Of a stretch of DNA of 64,000 nt, positions 22,401-31,477 are shown piece by piece. This stretch comes from an uncultured Nocardiaceae bacterium (GTDB taxonomy: Bacteria > Actinomycetota > Actinomycetes > Mycobacteriales > Mycobacteriaceae): the NCBI GenBank assembly GCA_936936565.1, contig CAKZIX010000029.1, positions 1-64,000 on the forward strand, read 5' to 3'. Position 1 is the first letter of the stretch, and every line of letters begins with the position of its first letter. A program made the position numbers and the translations under genes. Under the pieces are notes generated by a model that was not told where the DNA came from, searched no databases, and saw nothing but the letters and a program-made list of their open reading frames with translations.

Positions 22401-23330
22401 CTAGCCGTAGCGCGCGACAAGTTCGCCGCCGAGCCGCGCAAGCTCCGCGCGCACCGCCGCCGGCTGTACCACCTCGGCCGAATCACCATATCCCGCAAGC
22501 ACTTGCGCGATGTCGAGCGGATTGCGGGCGGCGACCGTGACCGCAGCGCGGCCGTCGGCGCGCACGTCATCGGACACGCTGCAGTGCCGCCCGAACTGTC
22601 GTTGCAGCACCCACACCAACTCCGGTGCGATGAGCACCGTCGCAGACAGCCCGCTCCGGCGTGCCTCCACCTCGGCACTGACCTGCTCCCACGTCGCCGC
22701 GAGGTCGAAATCGGCCGGGCGTTCGGCGGGCTCGTCGGTGACGGCGAGTTCGGCCATCCGGTCCACCCGGAAGGTGCGCCGCCCCTGCTCGGTGCCGGCG
22801 ATCAGATACCAGAGGTCGTCCTTGTCGATCAGACCCCACGGTGCCACGTCCCGCGCGGTGCCGCGGTAGTCGAAGCGCACGCGGCGGCGCCGCACCACCG
22901 CACGCTGCAGCGTGTCCACCGCTGCGGGGCGGCGCTGCGGGGCCGCACCCCAGGCAGCGGCGTCGATGACCACCGCGCCGGCGGCGGCCTGCGCATCGTC
23001 GCGGAAGGTTCCGGGCAGTGCGCGCACCAGCTTGCGCAACGCCGATTTCACCTCCGGCACCACGGCTGCCGACGGCCCGACGAGCACGAACAGGGCTTGC
23101 GCCTCGGCCGCGGTGAGGCCGGTCAGGTCCGTGCGCGCGCCCCCGACGAGCGCCCAGCCCCCACCGCGCCCGGGCTGCGGATACACCGGAATTCCGGCCG
23201 CGGACAGCGACTCCAGATCCCGGCGGGCGGTGGCCACCGAGACTTCGAGCTCGGCGGCGAGTTCGGCTGCAGTGATGCGGCCCTTGCGCTGCATGAGCAA
23301 CAGCGCGGCCACGAGACGATCGGCACGCAT
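22401..23330 (-). CDS. WYL-domain transcriptional regulator
   Basis: 309 residues. The N-terminal DeoR-like helix-turn-helix is ITAAELAAELEVSVATARRDLESL (about 19-42), the central part is helical, and the WYL domain (about 130-225) contains VRFDYRGTARDVAPWGLIDKDDLWYLIA. The C-terminal WCX-like part covers about 230-309. Such proteins are ligand- or nucleic-acid-responsive repressors. It is divergent from a VOC-family gene, and the 98-bp gap holds a 17-bp inverted repeat that is a likely binding site. Autoregulation and control of the VOC gene are inferred. Confidence 0.85.
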   Translation of the reverse strand: MRADRLVAALLLMQRKGRITAAELAAELEVSVATARRDLESLSAAGIPVYPQPGRGGGWALVGGARTDLTGLTAAEAQALFVLVGPSAAVVPEVKSALRKLVRALPGTFRDDAQAAAGAVVIDAAAWGAAPQRRPAAVDTLQRAVVRRRRVRFDYRGTARDVAPWGLIDKDDLWYLIAGTEQGRRTFRVDRMAELAVTDEPAERPADFDLAATWEQVSAEVEARRSGLSATVLIAPELVWVLQRQFGRHCSVSDDVRADGRAAVTVAARNPLDIAQVLAGYGDSAEVVQPAAVRAELARLGGELVARYG

Positions 23331-23352
23331 ACGGAAATCTTCGCGTAAAAAC

Positions 23353-23369
23353 TGCTCAGTTGATGAGCA
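23353..23369. promoter_or_regulatory. Inverted repeat TGCTCA-N5-TGAGCA between WYL regulator and VOC gene
   Basis: Perfect 6-bp arms around GTTGA in the divergent intergenic region, 22 bp from the WYL regulator start and 59 bp from the VOC gene start. A probable operator of the WYL protein. Confidence 0.5.
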
Positions 23370-23428
23370 CTTTAGGCGGCAGGATCGAATTCGTTCCCAA
23401 CCGAAACACACCCAAGGAGCACCACGAC

Positions 23429-23836
23429 ATGTTGCGAGGCATCGCCACCGTCAGTTTCTTCGCCGACGACCACGCCGCCGCCAAGCAGTGGTACACCGAA
23501 TTGCTCGGCATGCCACCGTATTTCGACCGGCCCGGCTACTTCGAGTTCCGCATCGGCGACTACGAGCACGAACTCGGCGTCATCGACCGCGCCTACCAGC
23601 CCGACTGCGGCGGGCCGTCGGGCGAGATCGTCTACTGGCACGTGGACGATCTCGACGGCGCCCTGGCGCGCCTGCTCGAACTCGGCGCCACCGCACACCT
23701 GCCGATCACCGAGCACGGTCCCGGGTTCGTCACCGCCTCGGTGGTCGACCCGTTCGGCAACGTCCTCGGCATCATGACCAACGTGCACTACGTCGAGATT
23801 CACGCTCGCGACCGGGGCGCACGCGCGACGAGTTAG
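23429..23836 (+). CDS. VOC-family (glyoxalase/dioxygenase-like) protein
   Basis: 135 residues forming one VOC module pair: IATVSFFADDHAAAKQWYTELLG, YFEFRIGDYEHELGVIDRAY, GEIVYWHVDDLDGALARLLELG and TASVVDPFGNVLGIM. A single-domain VOC protein usually dimerises and may bind a metal or small hydrophobic ligand (antibiotic-binding, glyoxalase or isomerase roles). Specificity is unknown. RBS AAGGAG lies 10 nt before the ATG at 23429. Divergent from the WYL regulator, which probably controls it. Confidence 0.8.
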   Translation: MLRGIATVSFFADDHAAAKQWYTELLGMPPYFDRPGYFEFRIGDYEHELGVIDRAYQPDCGGPSGEIVYWHVDDLDGALARLLELGATAHLPITEHGPGFVTASVVDPFGNVLGIMTNVHYVEIHARDRGARATS

Positions 23837-24204
23837 CCCGCCCGGCGGGTCTCCGAGTGCGCGAACCCGAGATAGGCGTCGATCATGCGCCGCTCCGCCC
23901 GCCGCGCCGCCCGCAGCGCGGGCGAGCGGCGCGCGCCGGCATCGAGCACGGCGCGCAGCACCGGCTGGACGGCCACCAGGTCATCCCAAACTGCTTGTGG
24001 CGCTTCACCTTCGCCGTCGTCGAGGCGCGCGGCCAGGAAGGTGAGCCAGCGGTGCTGCAGCGCCAGCAGCATGCCTTCGTCGCTACCGAAGAGCCGTTCG
24101 GCCTCCGGATCGCCAGCTGTCAGCGGCCGTTCCGGATCGGCGGCGGCACGGTCGAGCACCGCCAGCAGGACGGTGCGGCGCGCGTGCGTTTCGGTCCAGG
24201 TCAT
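23833..24204 (-). CDS. Hypothetical helical protein
   Basis: 123 residues, almost entirely helical and rich in Ala, Arg and Glu (MTWTETHARRTVLLAVLDRAAAD ... RRAERRMIDAYLGF). I recognise no family. The ATG at 24204 is preceded by GAAAGGCGG; an upstream extension to 24327 lacks this support. The 3' end overlaps the convergent VOC gene by 4 bp. It is divergent from the sensor kinase gene (163-bp gap). Confidence 0.55.
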   Translation of the reverse strand: MTWTETHARRTVLLAVLDRAAADPERPLTAGDPEAERLFGSDEGMLLALQHRWLTFLAARLDDGEGEAPQAVWDDLVAVQPVLRAVLDAGARRSPALRAARRAERRMIDAYLGFAHSETRRAG

Positions 24205-24355
24205 GATTGTCCGCCTTTCGTCGTTGTTTGCGACGCTACGGAGGGGCGCTCGACAGCGCGCCGTGCCCGGGGCGCGATTGTGCCGACGGTCGTCTCCTAC
24301 CAGAGATGGACACCGCGCCCGCTTCACGCACGATGTTGCCGCGGCCGCGCGGCTC

Positions 24356-24361
24356 TACGCT
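24356..24361 (+). promoter_or_regulatory. -10 box TACGCT, leaderless start at 24368
   Basis: TANNNT element 6 nt before the GTG of the histidine kinase. This decides the start in a long open frame that lacks a ribosome binding site. Confidence 0.45.
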
Positions 24362-24367
24362 GATCAG

Positions 24368-25603
24368 GTGGGCATTGTCGAACGTACTCGGCGGCGCTGC
24401 GTCGAACTGGGTTACGAGTATCCGCCGGCGTATGTCCTGCTGTCGTTCTCCGGGCTGTTGTGTCCCGCGATCGCCGGCTGGCTGCAGCGCGGCGGCCCCG
24501 ACGCCCCCTGGCATTCGTGGCTCGCGGCAGGATTCATGATGTGGCCGCCGATCGGGTTCTTCGTCATGTACGGCAAGGCCGACAAGCGGATGCTCGCGTT
24601 CTGGGTGTTGCTCGGCGAGGGGCTGTTTCTGCTCGATCCGGTATCCGGCGACCTGTCGACGATCGCGCTCATCACGTTGTCGATCATGGTCGCCGCCAGT
24701 TCCAGTCTGCGACTCAGCGGGCCGGTCGCCGCCCTTTCCGCAGCCATGGTGCTCGCCGCAGGTCTCGACGATCGCCTCGAACATCCCGAATTCGAGCTTG
24801 CCGCAATTGCTTTCGCGTTCATTGTGGGCTGCATGCTGGAGGCCCGCCAGCGGCTGCTGCAGGCCGAGCAGCGGGCGCAGGCCGCCCGCTCCGCCGAGGC
24901 CGCAATCGAGGAGCGCCGCCGCATCGCGCGCGAGGTGCACGACGTCATCGCGCACTCGCTGTCCATCACGCTGCTGCACCTCACCGGAGCCCGCCGCGCA
25001 CTCGAGGAAGACCGCGATGTGGACGACGCGATCGACGCACTCGCCGACGCCGAACGCCTCGGCCGGCAGGCGATGGCGGACATCCGGCGCACCGTCGGGT
25101 TGCTTGCCAAGGGACCTTCGCCCGTCGAGCCCGAGCCCGGCGTCGACGACATCGCCGACCTGATTGCGGACTGCCGCCGCGCCGGACTGCCGGTCGAGTA
25201 CCGCAAGGTCGGCGATCTGGCCGGCGTGTCCGCGGCCACCGGCCTCGGCGCGTACCGGATCACCCAGGAATCACTCGCCAACGTCGTCAAACATTCGTCC
25301 GGCACGGCCGCCTCGGTGACCCTGCATGTCGATGAAGGCGGGATCTCGGTATCGATCGTCAACGACCTGGCAGCGCCGGTCGCGCCCCCGGTCGACGGCC
25401 ACGGCTCGGGAATCGCCGGCATGCGCCAGCGCGCGGAGCTGCTGGGGGGTCATCTCGACGCCGGCCCGGACAACCTGGGCTGGCGGGTGCGTGCCACCTT
25501 CCCGGCCGAACCGGGCGGGAAGTGCCGTCTCCTCGGCCGCCGCGATACCCGAACCGAAACCGCCGCCCCCGAACCGACGACCGAACGAATCGAGACGGTA
25601 TGA
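24368..25603 (+). CDS. DesK/NarL-type sensor histidine kinase
   Basis: 411 residues. Residues 15-160 are a membrane sensor of about five segments with very short loops, suggesting intramembrane sensing. A coiled coil leads into the HisKA_3 dimerisation domain with phospho-acceptor His in EERRRIAREVHDVIAHSLSI (about 178-197). The HATPase domain has the N box AYRITQESLANVVKH and G box GHGSGIAGMRQRAELLGG. It should phosphorylate the response regulator encoded 37 bp downstream. The signal is unknown. Confidence 0.85.
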   Translation: MGIVERTRRRCVELGYEYPPAYVLLSFSGLLCPAIAGWLQRGGPDAPWHSWLAAGFMMWPPIGFFVMYGKADKRMLAFWVLLGEGLFLLDPVSGDLSTIALITLSIMVAASSSLRLSGPVAALSAAMVLAAGLDDRLEHPEFELAAIAFAFIVGCMLEARQRLLQAEQRAQAARSAEAAIEERRRIAREVHDVIAHSLSITLLHLTGARRALEEDRDVDDAIDALADAERLGRQAMADIRRTVGLLAKGPSPVEPEPGVDDIADLIADCRRAGLPVEYRKVGDLAGVSAATGLGAYRITQESLANVVKHSSGTAASVTLHVDEGGISVSIVNDLAAPVAPPVDGHGSGIAGMRQRAELLGGHLDAGPDNLGWRVRATFPAEPGGKCRLLGRRDTRTETAAPEPTTERIETV

Positions 25604-25640
25604 GCAAGCAACCATCGGATACCTCTTGCGAGGAGACCGC

Positions 25641-26333
25641 ATGACGGAGCCCGCCACCGACGACGTCGCCGTGTTGCTCGTCGACGACCAGGAACTGGTG
25701 CGGTCGGGGCTGCGCCGGATTCTGCGCCGCAAGGACGGCTTCGTCGTGGTCGCCGAATGCTCGGACGGCAGCGAGGTCGGTGCGGCGGTGGCCACCCACC
25801 GTCCCGATGTCGTGGTGATGGACCTGCGGATGAAGCACGTCGACGGCATCGAGGCGACCCGGCGGCTGCAGGCGGCGCCCGATCCGCCGCCGGTGCTGGT
25901 GCTCACCACGTTCGACGACGACGAGTTGCTCTCGGGTGCGCTGCGGGCCGGGGCCGCCGGATTCGTCCTCAAGGACTCCCCCGCCGAGGAGCTCATCCGC
26001 GCGGTGCGCACCGTGGCCCGCGACGGCGCGTGCCTGGACCCAGCGGTCACCGGACGCGTGCTGGCCACCTACCGCACGGTGGCGCCGCGGCCGGTCGCCG
26101 GCCGGCACGCCGCCGACGTGCTCACCGCCCGCGAACTGGACGTGCTCACCCTCGTCGGCCGCGGGCTCACGAACTCCGAAATTGCTGCCGCGCTGGGTAT
26201 TTCGACGGTCACCGTGAAGAGTCACGTCGGGCACGTGTTTCTCAAACTGGGCCTGCGCGATCGGGCCGCGGCCATCGTGTTCGCCTTCGATCACGGCATC
26301 GTGGCACCCGGCCAATCGCCGCGCCCCGCCTGA
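25641..26333 (+). CDS. NarL/LuxR-family response regulator
   Basis: 230 residues. The receiver domain (about 8-125) has the acidic pair in VLLVDDQELVRSG, phospho-acceptor Asp in PDVVVMDLRMKHVDG and Lys in AGFVLKDSPAEEL. The C-terminal LuxR-type helix-turn-helix is LTARELDVLTLVGRGLTNSE followed by IAAALGISTVTVKSHV. RBS AGGAG lies 5 nt before the ATG. It forms a two-component pair with the upstream kinase. The stop is directly adjacent to that of the convergent recD. Target genes cannot be identified here. Confidence 0.9.
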   Translation: MTEPATDDVAVLLVDDQELVRSGLRRILRRKDGFVVVAECSDGSEVGAAVATHRPDVVVMDLRMKHVDGIEATRRLQAAPDPPPVLVLTTFDDDELLSGALRAGAAGFVLKDSPAEELIRAVRTVARDGACLDPAVTGRVLATYRTVAPRPVAGRHAADVLTARELDVLTLVGRGLTNSEIAAALGISTVTVKSHVGHVFLKLGLRDRAAAIVFAFDHGIVAPGQSPRPA

Positions 26334-28184
26334 TCAGCCGAACGGGCGCACCGTGCGCCGCAGGCCGCTGGCGCGCAGCACCTGCCGGTCCACCGCCGCG
26401 CGCACCGACTCCTCGGTGCCCAGCACGCGCACATGCTCGCGCGCGCGAGTGACCGCGGTGTAGAGCAGTTCGCGGGTGAGCAGGGCCGACGCGGTATCCG
26501 GCAGCAGCACGCTCACGCTGTCGTACTGGCTGCCCTGGCTGCGGTGAATCGTCATCGCGTACACCGTCTGCACCGCGGGCAGCTGGCTGGGGTGCAGCAG
26601 GAACGGGGTGGCCCCGCGGGCGAACGCGACGCGCAGGGCCCCGTCGGGCAGCGCGACGACGATGCCGGTGTCGCCGTTGTACACGCGGGTCTCGTGGTCG
26701 TTCTCGGTGACCAGCAGCGGCTGGCCCGGATACCAGTGCGCGGGGTCCAGGCGCGCCCCGCGCGCGGTGCCCACCCAGTCCATCGCCAGCCGGGCCCAGT
26801 GCTGCACCCCGTAGGGACCGTGGCGGTGTGCACACAACAGCCGGTGCGCTTCGGCGGCGGTCAGCGCGCCGGCGACGTCGCCGACAGTCGCGGCGGCGGT
26901 AACCGATTCGGCGCACGCGACCAGCTCCGCGCGCAGCCCGTCGACGTCGTCAGGGCTGCCGAACGAGATCGCCGGGCTGCCCTCGCGCAGCAATGCCAGC
27001 ACGTCGCCGGCGCGCGCCTCCCGGATCGCCACCGCCAGTTCGGCGATGCGCCCGCCGAAGCGCCGGCCGCGGCTCAGTCGCACGATGCCGGCGCCGAGAC
27101 GGCGTTGCTCGCCCGCGCTCAGCGCCGCCTCCTGCGGGTCGTCGACCGCCGCAAGATCGGCACCCACCAGTCGCCGCAGTATCGAATCCGGCTGTACCGC
27201 AACAGGTCTGGCGACGACATCGGCAAGCACCGCGCCCGCGTCGACCGACGCGAGCTGATCGGGATCGCCGACGAGCACCAGCCGTGCGTCCGGACGCACC
27301 GCCTCGAGCAGCCGGCACATCATGGTCAACGACACCATCGACGTCTCGTCGACGACCACCACGTCGTAGGGCAGCCGGTTGCCGGCGTCGAACCGGAACC
27401 GCCGGGTGCCACTGCGGCGCCAGCCCAACAGCCGGTGCACGGTGGCCGCGGTGAGCTCCGGCAGCGCCAGTTCCCCGGTCTGATCGCGTACCGATTCCTG
27501 TAGCCGCGCAGCGGCTTTGCCGGTGGGCGCCGCGAGCGCGATGCGCAGCCCCGAACCGTGCTGGGCGAGCAGCAAGGCCAGGATGCGCGCGATCGTATAC
27601 GTCTTGCCGGTGCCGGGGCCGCCGGCCACGACGGTGGTCCAGTTCGTCGCCGCCAGCGCCGCGGCCACCCGCTGCCGGTCGGGTGCGGGGCCGGGAAACA
27701 AGCGCCGCAGATCGTCGGTCAACCGGGCCTCGTCGAGCACGGGATGCGTCGTCGCCCGCTCGTCGAGCAGCCGCCGGATCGTCGCCTCCTGCCGGAAATA
27801 CCGCTCCAGGTAGAGCAGCTCTCCCTCGTCGGTGTCGGCCAGCCGCAGCGGACGCAGCGGTCCCGCCGGACTGCCCACCACCAGCGGGCTCACGCGCAGC
27901 GCCGCCACCACGTCGTCGACATCGGGCCACGGCAAGGCCGCCAGGTCCACACCGGACTCGGCCTCCACCGACACCTCGCGCAGCCGGCGCAGATCCAGGC
28001 ACACCGAACCGGACCGTACCGCTCGCACCGCCAAAGCCGTTGCCAGCACGACTGATTCGTCGTCCTCGCCGGTGAGGCCGGCCAGACGGATCGCAACGTG
28101 CACGTCTGCCGGGTCCAGCACCCCGGCTTCGTTGAAGGTGCGCAACAGACCCTTGGCGCGCTGCACCAGCCGGACATCGGTCAT
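26334..28184 (-). CDS. recD: RecBCD subunit RecD (5'-3' helicase)
   Basis: 616 residues, the SF1B helicase subunit of the exonuclease V complex that processes double-strand breaks. Walker A is VVAGGPGTGKTYTIARILAL, and motif II is in PYDVVVVDETSMVSLTMM. The C-terminal UvrD-like motif VYAMTIHRSQGSQYDSV and ELLYTAVTRAREHVRVLG complete the helicase core. The ATG overlaps the recB stop (ATGA, 28181-28184). Last gene of the recCBD operon, meeting the response-regulator gene tail to tail with no gap. Confidence 0.93.
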   Translation of the reverse strand: MTDVRLVQRAKGLLRTFNEAGVLDPADVHVAIRLAGLTGEDDESVVLATALAVRAVRSGSVCLDLRRLREVSVEAESGVDLAALPWPDVDDVVAALRVSPLVVGSPAGPLRPLRLADTDEGELLYLERYFRQEATIRRLLDERATTHPVLDEARLTDDLRRLFPGPAPDRQRVAAALAATNWTTVVAGGPGTGKTYTIARILALLLAQHGSGLRIALAAPTGKAAARLQESVRDQTGELALPELTAATVHRLLGWRRSGTRRFRFDAGNRLPYDVVVVDETSMVSLTMMCRLLEAVRPDARLVLVGDPDQLASVDAGAVLADVVARPVAVQPDSILRRLVGADLAAVDDPQEAALSAGEQRRLGAGIVRLSRGRRFGGRIAELAVAIREARAGDVLALLREGSPAISFGSPDDVDGLRAELVACAESVTAAATVGDVAGALTAAEAHRLLCAHRHGPYGVQHWARLAMDWVGTARGARLDPAHWYPGQPLLVTENDHETRVYNGDTGIVVALPDGALRVAFARGATPFLLHPSQLPAVQTVYAMTIHRSQGSQYDSVSVLLPDTASALLTRELLYTAVTRAREHVRVLGTEESVRAAVDRQVLRASGLRRTVRPFG

Positions 28185-31100
28185 TCCAGCACCTCCGAGA
28201 GCGCCTCGATCAGCGCGGCCGGCGGATGCCAGTCGAATACGCCGCAGCCGTGCGGGGTTTCGGGGCCCACCATGCCGCGCACGAACAGGTACCCCACCCC
28301 GCCCAGGTGCCGGCGCGGATCGTAGCCGGGCAGCCGCAGACGTAGATAACGATGCAGCGCAACCGAATACAGCAACGCCTGGAGCGGATAGTGGGCTCGT
28401 ACCATCTCGGCGGCCATCCGGTCGCGGGTGTAGTGCGCCGCGGTGAGCTCGCCCGCGCCGAGCCGGTTGGTCTTGTAGTCCACTATCACGAACCGCGGTC
28501 CGGGCAGGCGGAACACGGCGTCGATGCTGCCGGTGAGGAAGCCCCGCACCGGTGCCGGGTCGATCCGGGCCAGGAGCTCGGCGTAGCCCGCCAGCGGGTC
28601 GTCGGCAGGTAGTTGCGCGCGCAGGACAGCGGCCAGATCCGCCAGGGTGACGGTCGCCGACGGTGCGTCACCTCCGGCGAGCGGGAACTCGAATTCCAGC
28701 TCCGCCAGCCGATCTCGCGGCGCGATGGTGGCCAGCGGACCGAACGGCGTCGGCGTGTGCAGCACCGCCAGCAGGGCCGCGGCGAGCAGTTCCGGATCGG
28801 CCTCGGAGGCCGTGCGGGCGACGGCCTCGGCCGCCCGCGCAGTGACCTCGGCACGCAGATCGGCTGCGGCGGTGTCTACCGTTTCCAGAATTTCATGCAC
28901 GAGCGTGCCGAATTCTTTGCCGTAGGGCAAGGCGTTCATCGGCGACGACAACGACACAGGTCCGCCGGCCGCCTCGTCCGAATGCTCGCCATCCGGGACG
29001 GTCGTCGTATCGCCACCGTCGACTCCGTCGTCGAACGGCTCGTCGACGGGCTCGTCGGTGACCCCCGATTCTTCGGGTTCGCTACGCACTCCGGCGCTTT
29101 CGTGGACCGCGGCGGTGAGCGCCGAATACGAGGTGCGCCGCCATGCGGCGTCCAGCATGCGGTCGAACACCGCGGCGGCCAGATCTCCGGCGGCGCGCGG
29201 CGGCGGCGTCCAGGGCCGCAGCACTGTGGCGCGAGGATCCACATGCTCGACCGAAACACCGGGCACGGCAAAGGGTGCCGGGTCGGCGGGCACCCGCTCG
29301 CGGGTCGGCACCGCGCCGTCGGGGCCGCGCATGAGCAGCCGGTGCAGCGGCGCGGCGGCGGTGAAACTCGACGGTGCCCACCACGCCACGAGGTGGCACT
29401 TGGCGCGGGTGAGCGCGACATAACACAGCCGCAGCTCCTCGTCGGATTCCTCGGTTTCGCTGCGCTGCTTGCGTTTCGCGTATCCGGCACCGCTGGGGCC
29501 GCCGACATCGAGCACCCGGCGCTGATCCGCGTCGTGCAGCAGCAGGCTGCTGGGGTACGGGTTCTTGGCGGTGTCCCAGGCGAACGGCACGTACACCACC
29601 GGGAACTCCAGGCCCTTGCTGGCGTGCACGGTGGCCACCTGTACGGCGGCCGCGTCGCTGTCCAGGCGCCGGATCCGGTCCGCCAGAGTGCCCGCCACCG
29701 GATCGTCGAGGCGTTCGGCCAGCCACCGGGTAAGCGCGGACAGCCCGAGCGACTCCTCGACGGCGGCGCGGTTGAGCAGTTGCGCCAAGTGACGCAGATC
29801 GGTGAGTTCGCGTTCGCCGCCGGCGATCGCGAGCAGCCGGGCGTCGAGCGCGGTCTGCGCCGAGATGCGTTCGACGACGGCGGCGAATCCGGCGTGCGCG
29901 AACAGACCGGACAGCTCGCGCAAGCGAGCGGCCAACTCGGCGACGGCGTCCGCGCCCGCCGCGTCCAGTTGCGCGGCGGTCCAGCCGACGATCGGGGTGA
30001 GCGCCGCCAGCCGCACCCGATCCAGCCGGTGCGGCTGTTCGAGGGCTTGCAGGAACCACAGCCACTGGGTGGCCGCCGCGGTGACGAACACGCTGGTGCC
30101 CCCGGCCAGCACCGACGGGATGCCGGCGCGGTCCAGGGCCGCGCGAACCACGTCGAGCTGGCTGCGGGTGCGCACAAGCACCGCGATGTCGCGCGGTTGC
30201 AGCGCGCGCGGTGCGCCGGTGTGCAGCTGCGGCGCCTGCTCGAGCAGCCGAACCATCTGCGCCGCAACGTCGTCGGCGATGGAAGCCCGCAGCCGGCCGA
30301 CGCTCGGAAAGCCCGACTGGTTGAGCGGGCCCGAGCCGCGCCGCGGCAGGCACCGAAGGCGCAACGGCGGCACCGGACCGTCCGCCGCGACGAGTCGCGG
30401 CGCGGTGTGCGACGCGCGCACGCTGGGCACCACGATGTCCGCGTGGCCCAGCGCCGCACCGCCGTAGAGGTGGTCGAGGGCGTCCACCAGGCCGGCGTCG
30501 GTCCGCCAGTTCGTCGTGAGCTCGTAGTGCGCGGTTGCCACCTCGACGGCGGCGAGGTAGCTGAGTACCTCGGCGCCGCGGAATGCGTACACCGCCTGCT
30601 TGGGGTCGCCGACGAGCACCAGCGGGCGATGTCCGTGAAACGTGCGGCGCAAGATGTCCCACTGCAGCGGGTCGGTGTCCTGGAACTCGTCGACCAGGAC
30701 CACGAGGTAGCGGGCCCGAATTCGTGCGGCGGCGGTCGCACCGTGCGCCGGGTCGGCCAGCAGGTCGTGCAGCAGTTCGAGCAGGTCGTCGAAGTCCCGG
30801 AGGCCACGGTCGCGTTTGCGGCGATCCACCTCGGCGCGCACGGCGGCGGCGAAGGCCGCGCGCTCGCCCGCCTCGCCGGGATCGTCGGTGGGCACCAGCG
30901 TGGCTTGCCGGTCGGCCAGCGCGGCCTGCCCGACCTGGCGCGCCTCGGCCGGGGTGATGGGCGGGGCGCCCACGCCACGGCCGTAGCGGGCGAGATAGAG
31001 GTCGTCGACCACCTCGGCGATCAACTCCTCGACCGACTCCACCAGCCGGGTGTGCGGCTCCCGTTCACCGGCCAGCCCGAGCGCGTCGAGCATGCGCTGA

Positions 31101-31477
31101 CAGAAGCTGTGCGTGGTCGCGATGGTGCCCGCATCGAAGTCCGACAGCGCGCGCCGCAGCCGCCGCTGCCGCGCCGTGACGGTGGCCGAATCTCCTTGTG
31201 CCAGTGCCTTGATCAGATCGTCGTCGCATACCCGTGCCGTCTCCGGCTCGGCGAGCGCAGCAGCCACCGCGAGGAAACGCGTGCGCGTGCGTTCGCGCAG
31301 TTCCGCGGTGGCGGCCCGGCTGAAGGTGACCAGCAGCAGCTGCGAGATGTCGACCAGACCCTCGGCGACGTACCGGGTGGCCAGCCCGACGATCGCGTAC
31401 GTCTTGCCGGTGCCGGCACTGGCCTCGAGCACCGTGGTTCCGGTGGGCAGCGGGCCCAGCAGGTCGAATGGATTCAC
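28181..31477 (-). CDS. recB: RecBCD subunit RecB (3'-5' helicase/nuclease)
   Basis: 1098 residues. UvrD-type helicase: Walker A LEASAGTGKTYAIVGLATRY (near residue 20), Walker B LVVLVDEFQDTDPLQW, motif III LVGDPKQAVYAFRGAE, motif V ATVHASKGLEFPVVYVPFAW, motif VI ELRLCYVALTRAKCHLVAWW. The C-terminal RecB nuclease domain has GSIDAVFRL and FVIVDYKTNRLG with the catalytic D and K. An acidic linker (about 830-870) separates the two. The GTG start overlaps the recC stop by 4 bp and the gene end overlaps recD by 4 bp, so all three subunits are coupled. Confidence 0.93.
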   Translation of the reverse strand: MNPFDLLGPLPTGTTVLEASAGTGKTYAIVGLATRYVAEGLVDISQLLLVTFSRAATAELRERTRTRFLAVAAALAEPETARVCDDDLIKALAQGDSATVTARQRRLRRALSDFDAGTIATTHSFCQRMLDALGLAGEREPHTRLVESVEELIAEVVDDLYLARYGRGVGAPPITPAEARQVGQAALADRQATLVPTDDPGEAGERAAFAAAVRAEVDRRKRDRGLRDFDDLLELLHDLLADPAHGATAAARIRARYLVVLVDEFQDTDPLQWDILRRTFHGHRPLVLVGDPKQAVYAFRGAEVLSYLAAVEVATAHYELTTNWRTDAGLVDALDHLYGGAALGHADIVVPSVRASHTAPRLVAADGPVPPLRLRCLPRRGSGPLNQSGFPSVGRLRASIADDVAAQMVRLLEQAPQLHTGAPRALQPRDIAVLVRTRSQLDVVRAALDRAGIPSVLAGGTSVFVTAAATQWLWFLQALEQPHRLDRVRLAALTPIVGWTAAQLDAAGADAVAELAARLRELSGLFAHAGFAAVVERISAQTALDARLLAIAGGERELTDLRHLAQLLNRAAVEESLGLSALTRWLAERLDDPVAGTLADRIRRLDSDAAAVQVATVHASKGLEFPVVYVPFAWDTAKNPYPSSLLLHDADQRRVLDVGGPSGAGYAKRKQRSETEESDEELRLCYVALTRAKCHLVAWWAPSSFTAAAPLHRLLMRGPDGAVPTRERVPADPAPFAVPGVSVEHVDPRATVLRPWTPPPRAAGDLAAAVFDRMLDAAWRRTSYSALTAAVHESAGVRSEPEESGVTDEPVDEPFDDGVDGGDTTTVPDGEHSDEAAGGPVSLSSPMNALPYGKEFGTLVHEILETVDTAAADLRAEVTARAAEAVARTASEADPELLAAALLAVLHTPTPFGPLATIAPRDRLAELEFEFPLAGGDAPSATVTLADLAAVLRAQLPADDPLAGYAELLARIDPAPVRGFLTGSIDAVFRLPGPRFVIVDYKTNRLGAGELTAAHYTRDRMAAEMVRAHYPLQALLYSVALHRYLRLRLPGYDPRRHLGGVGYLFVRGMVGPETPHGCGVFDWHPPAALIEALSEVLE

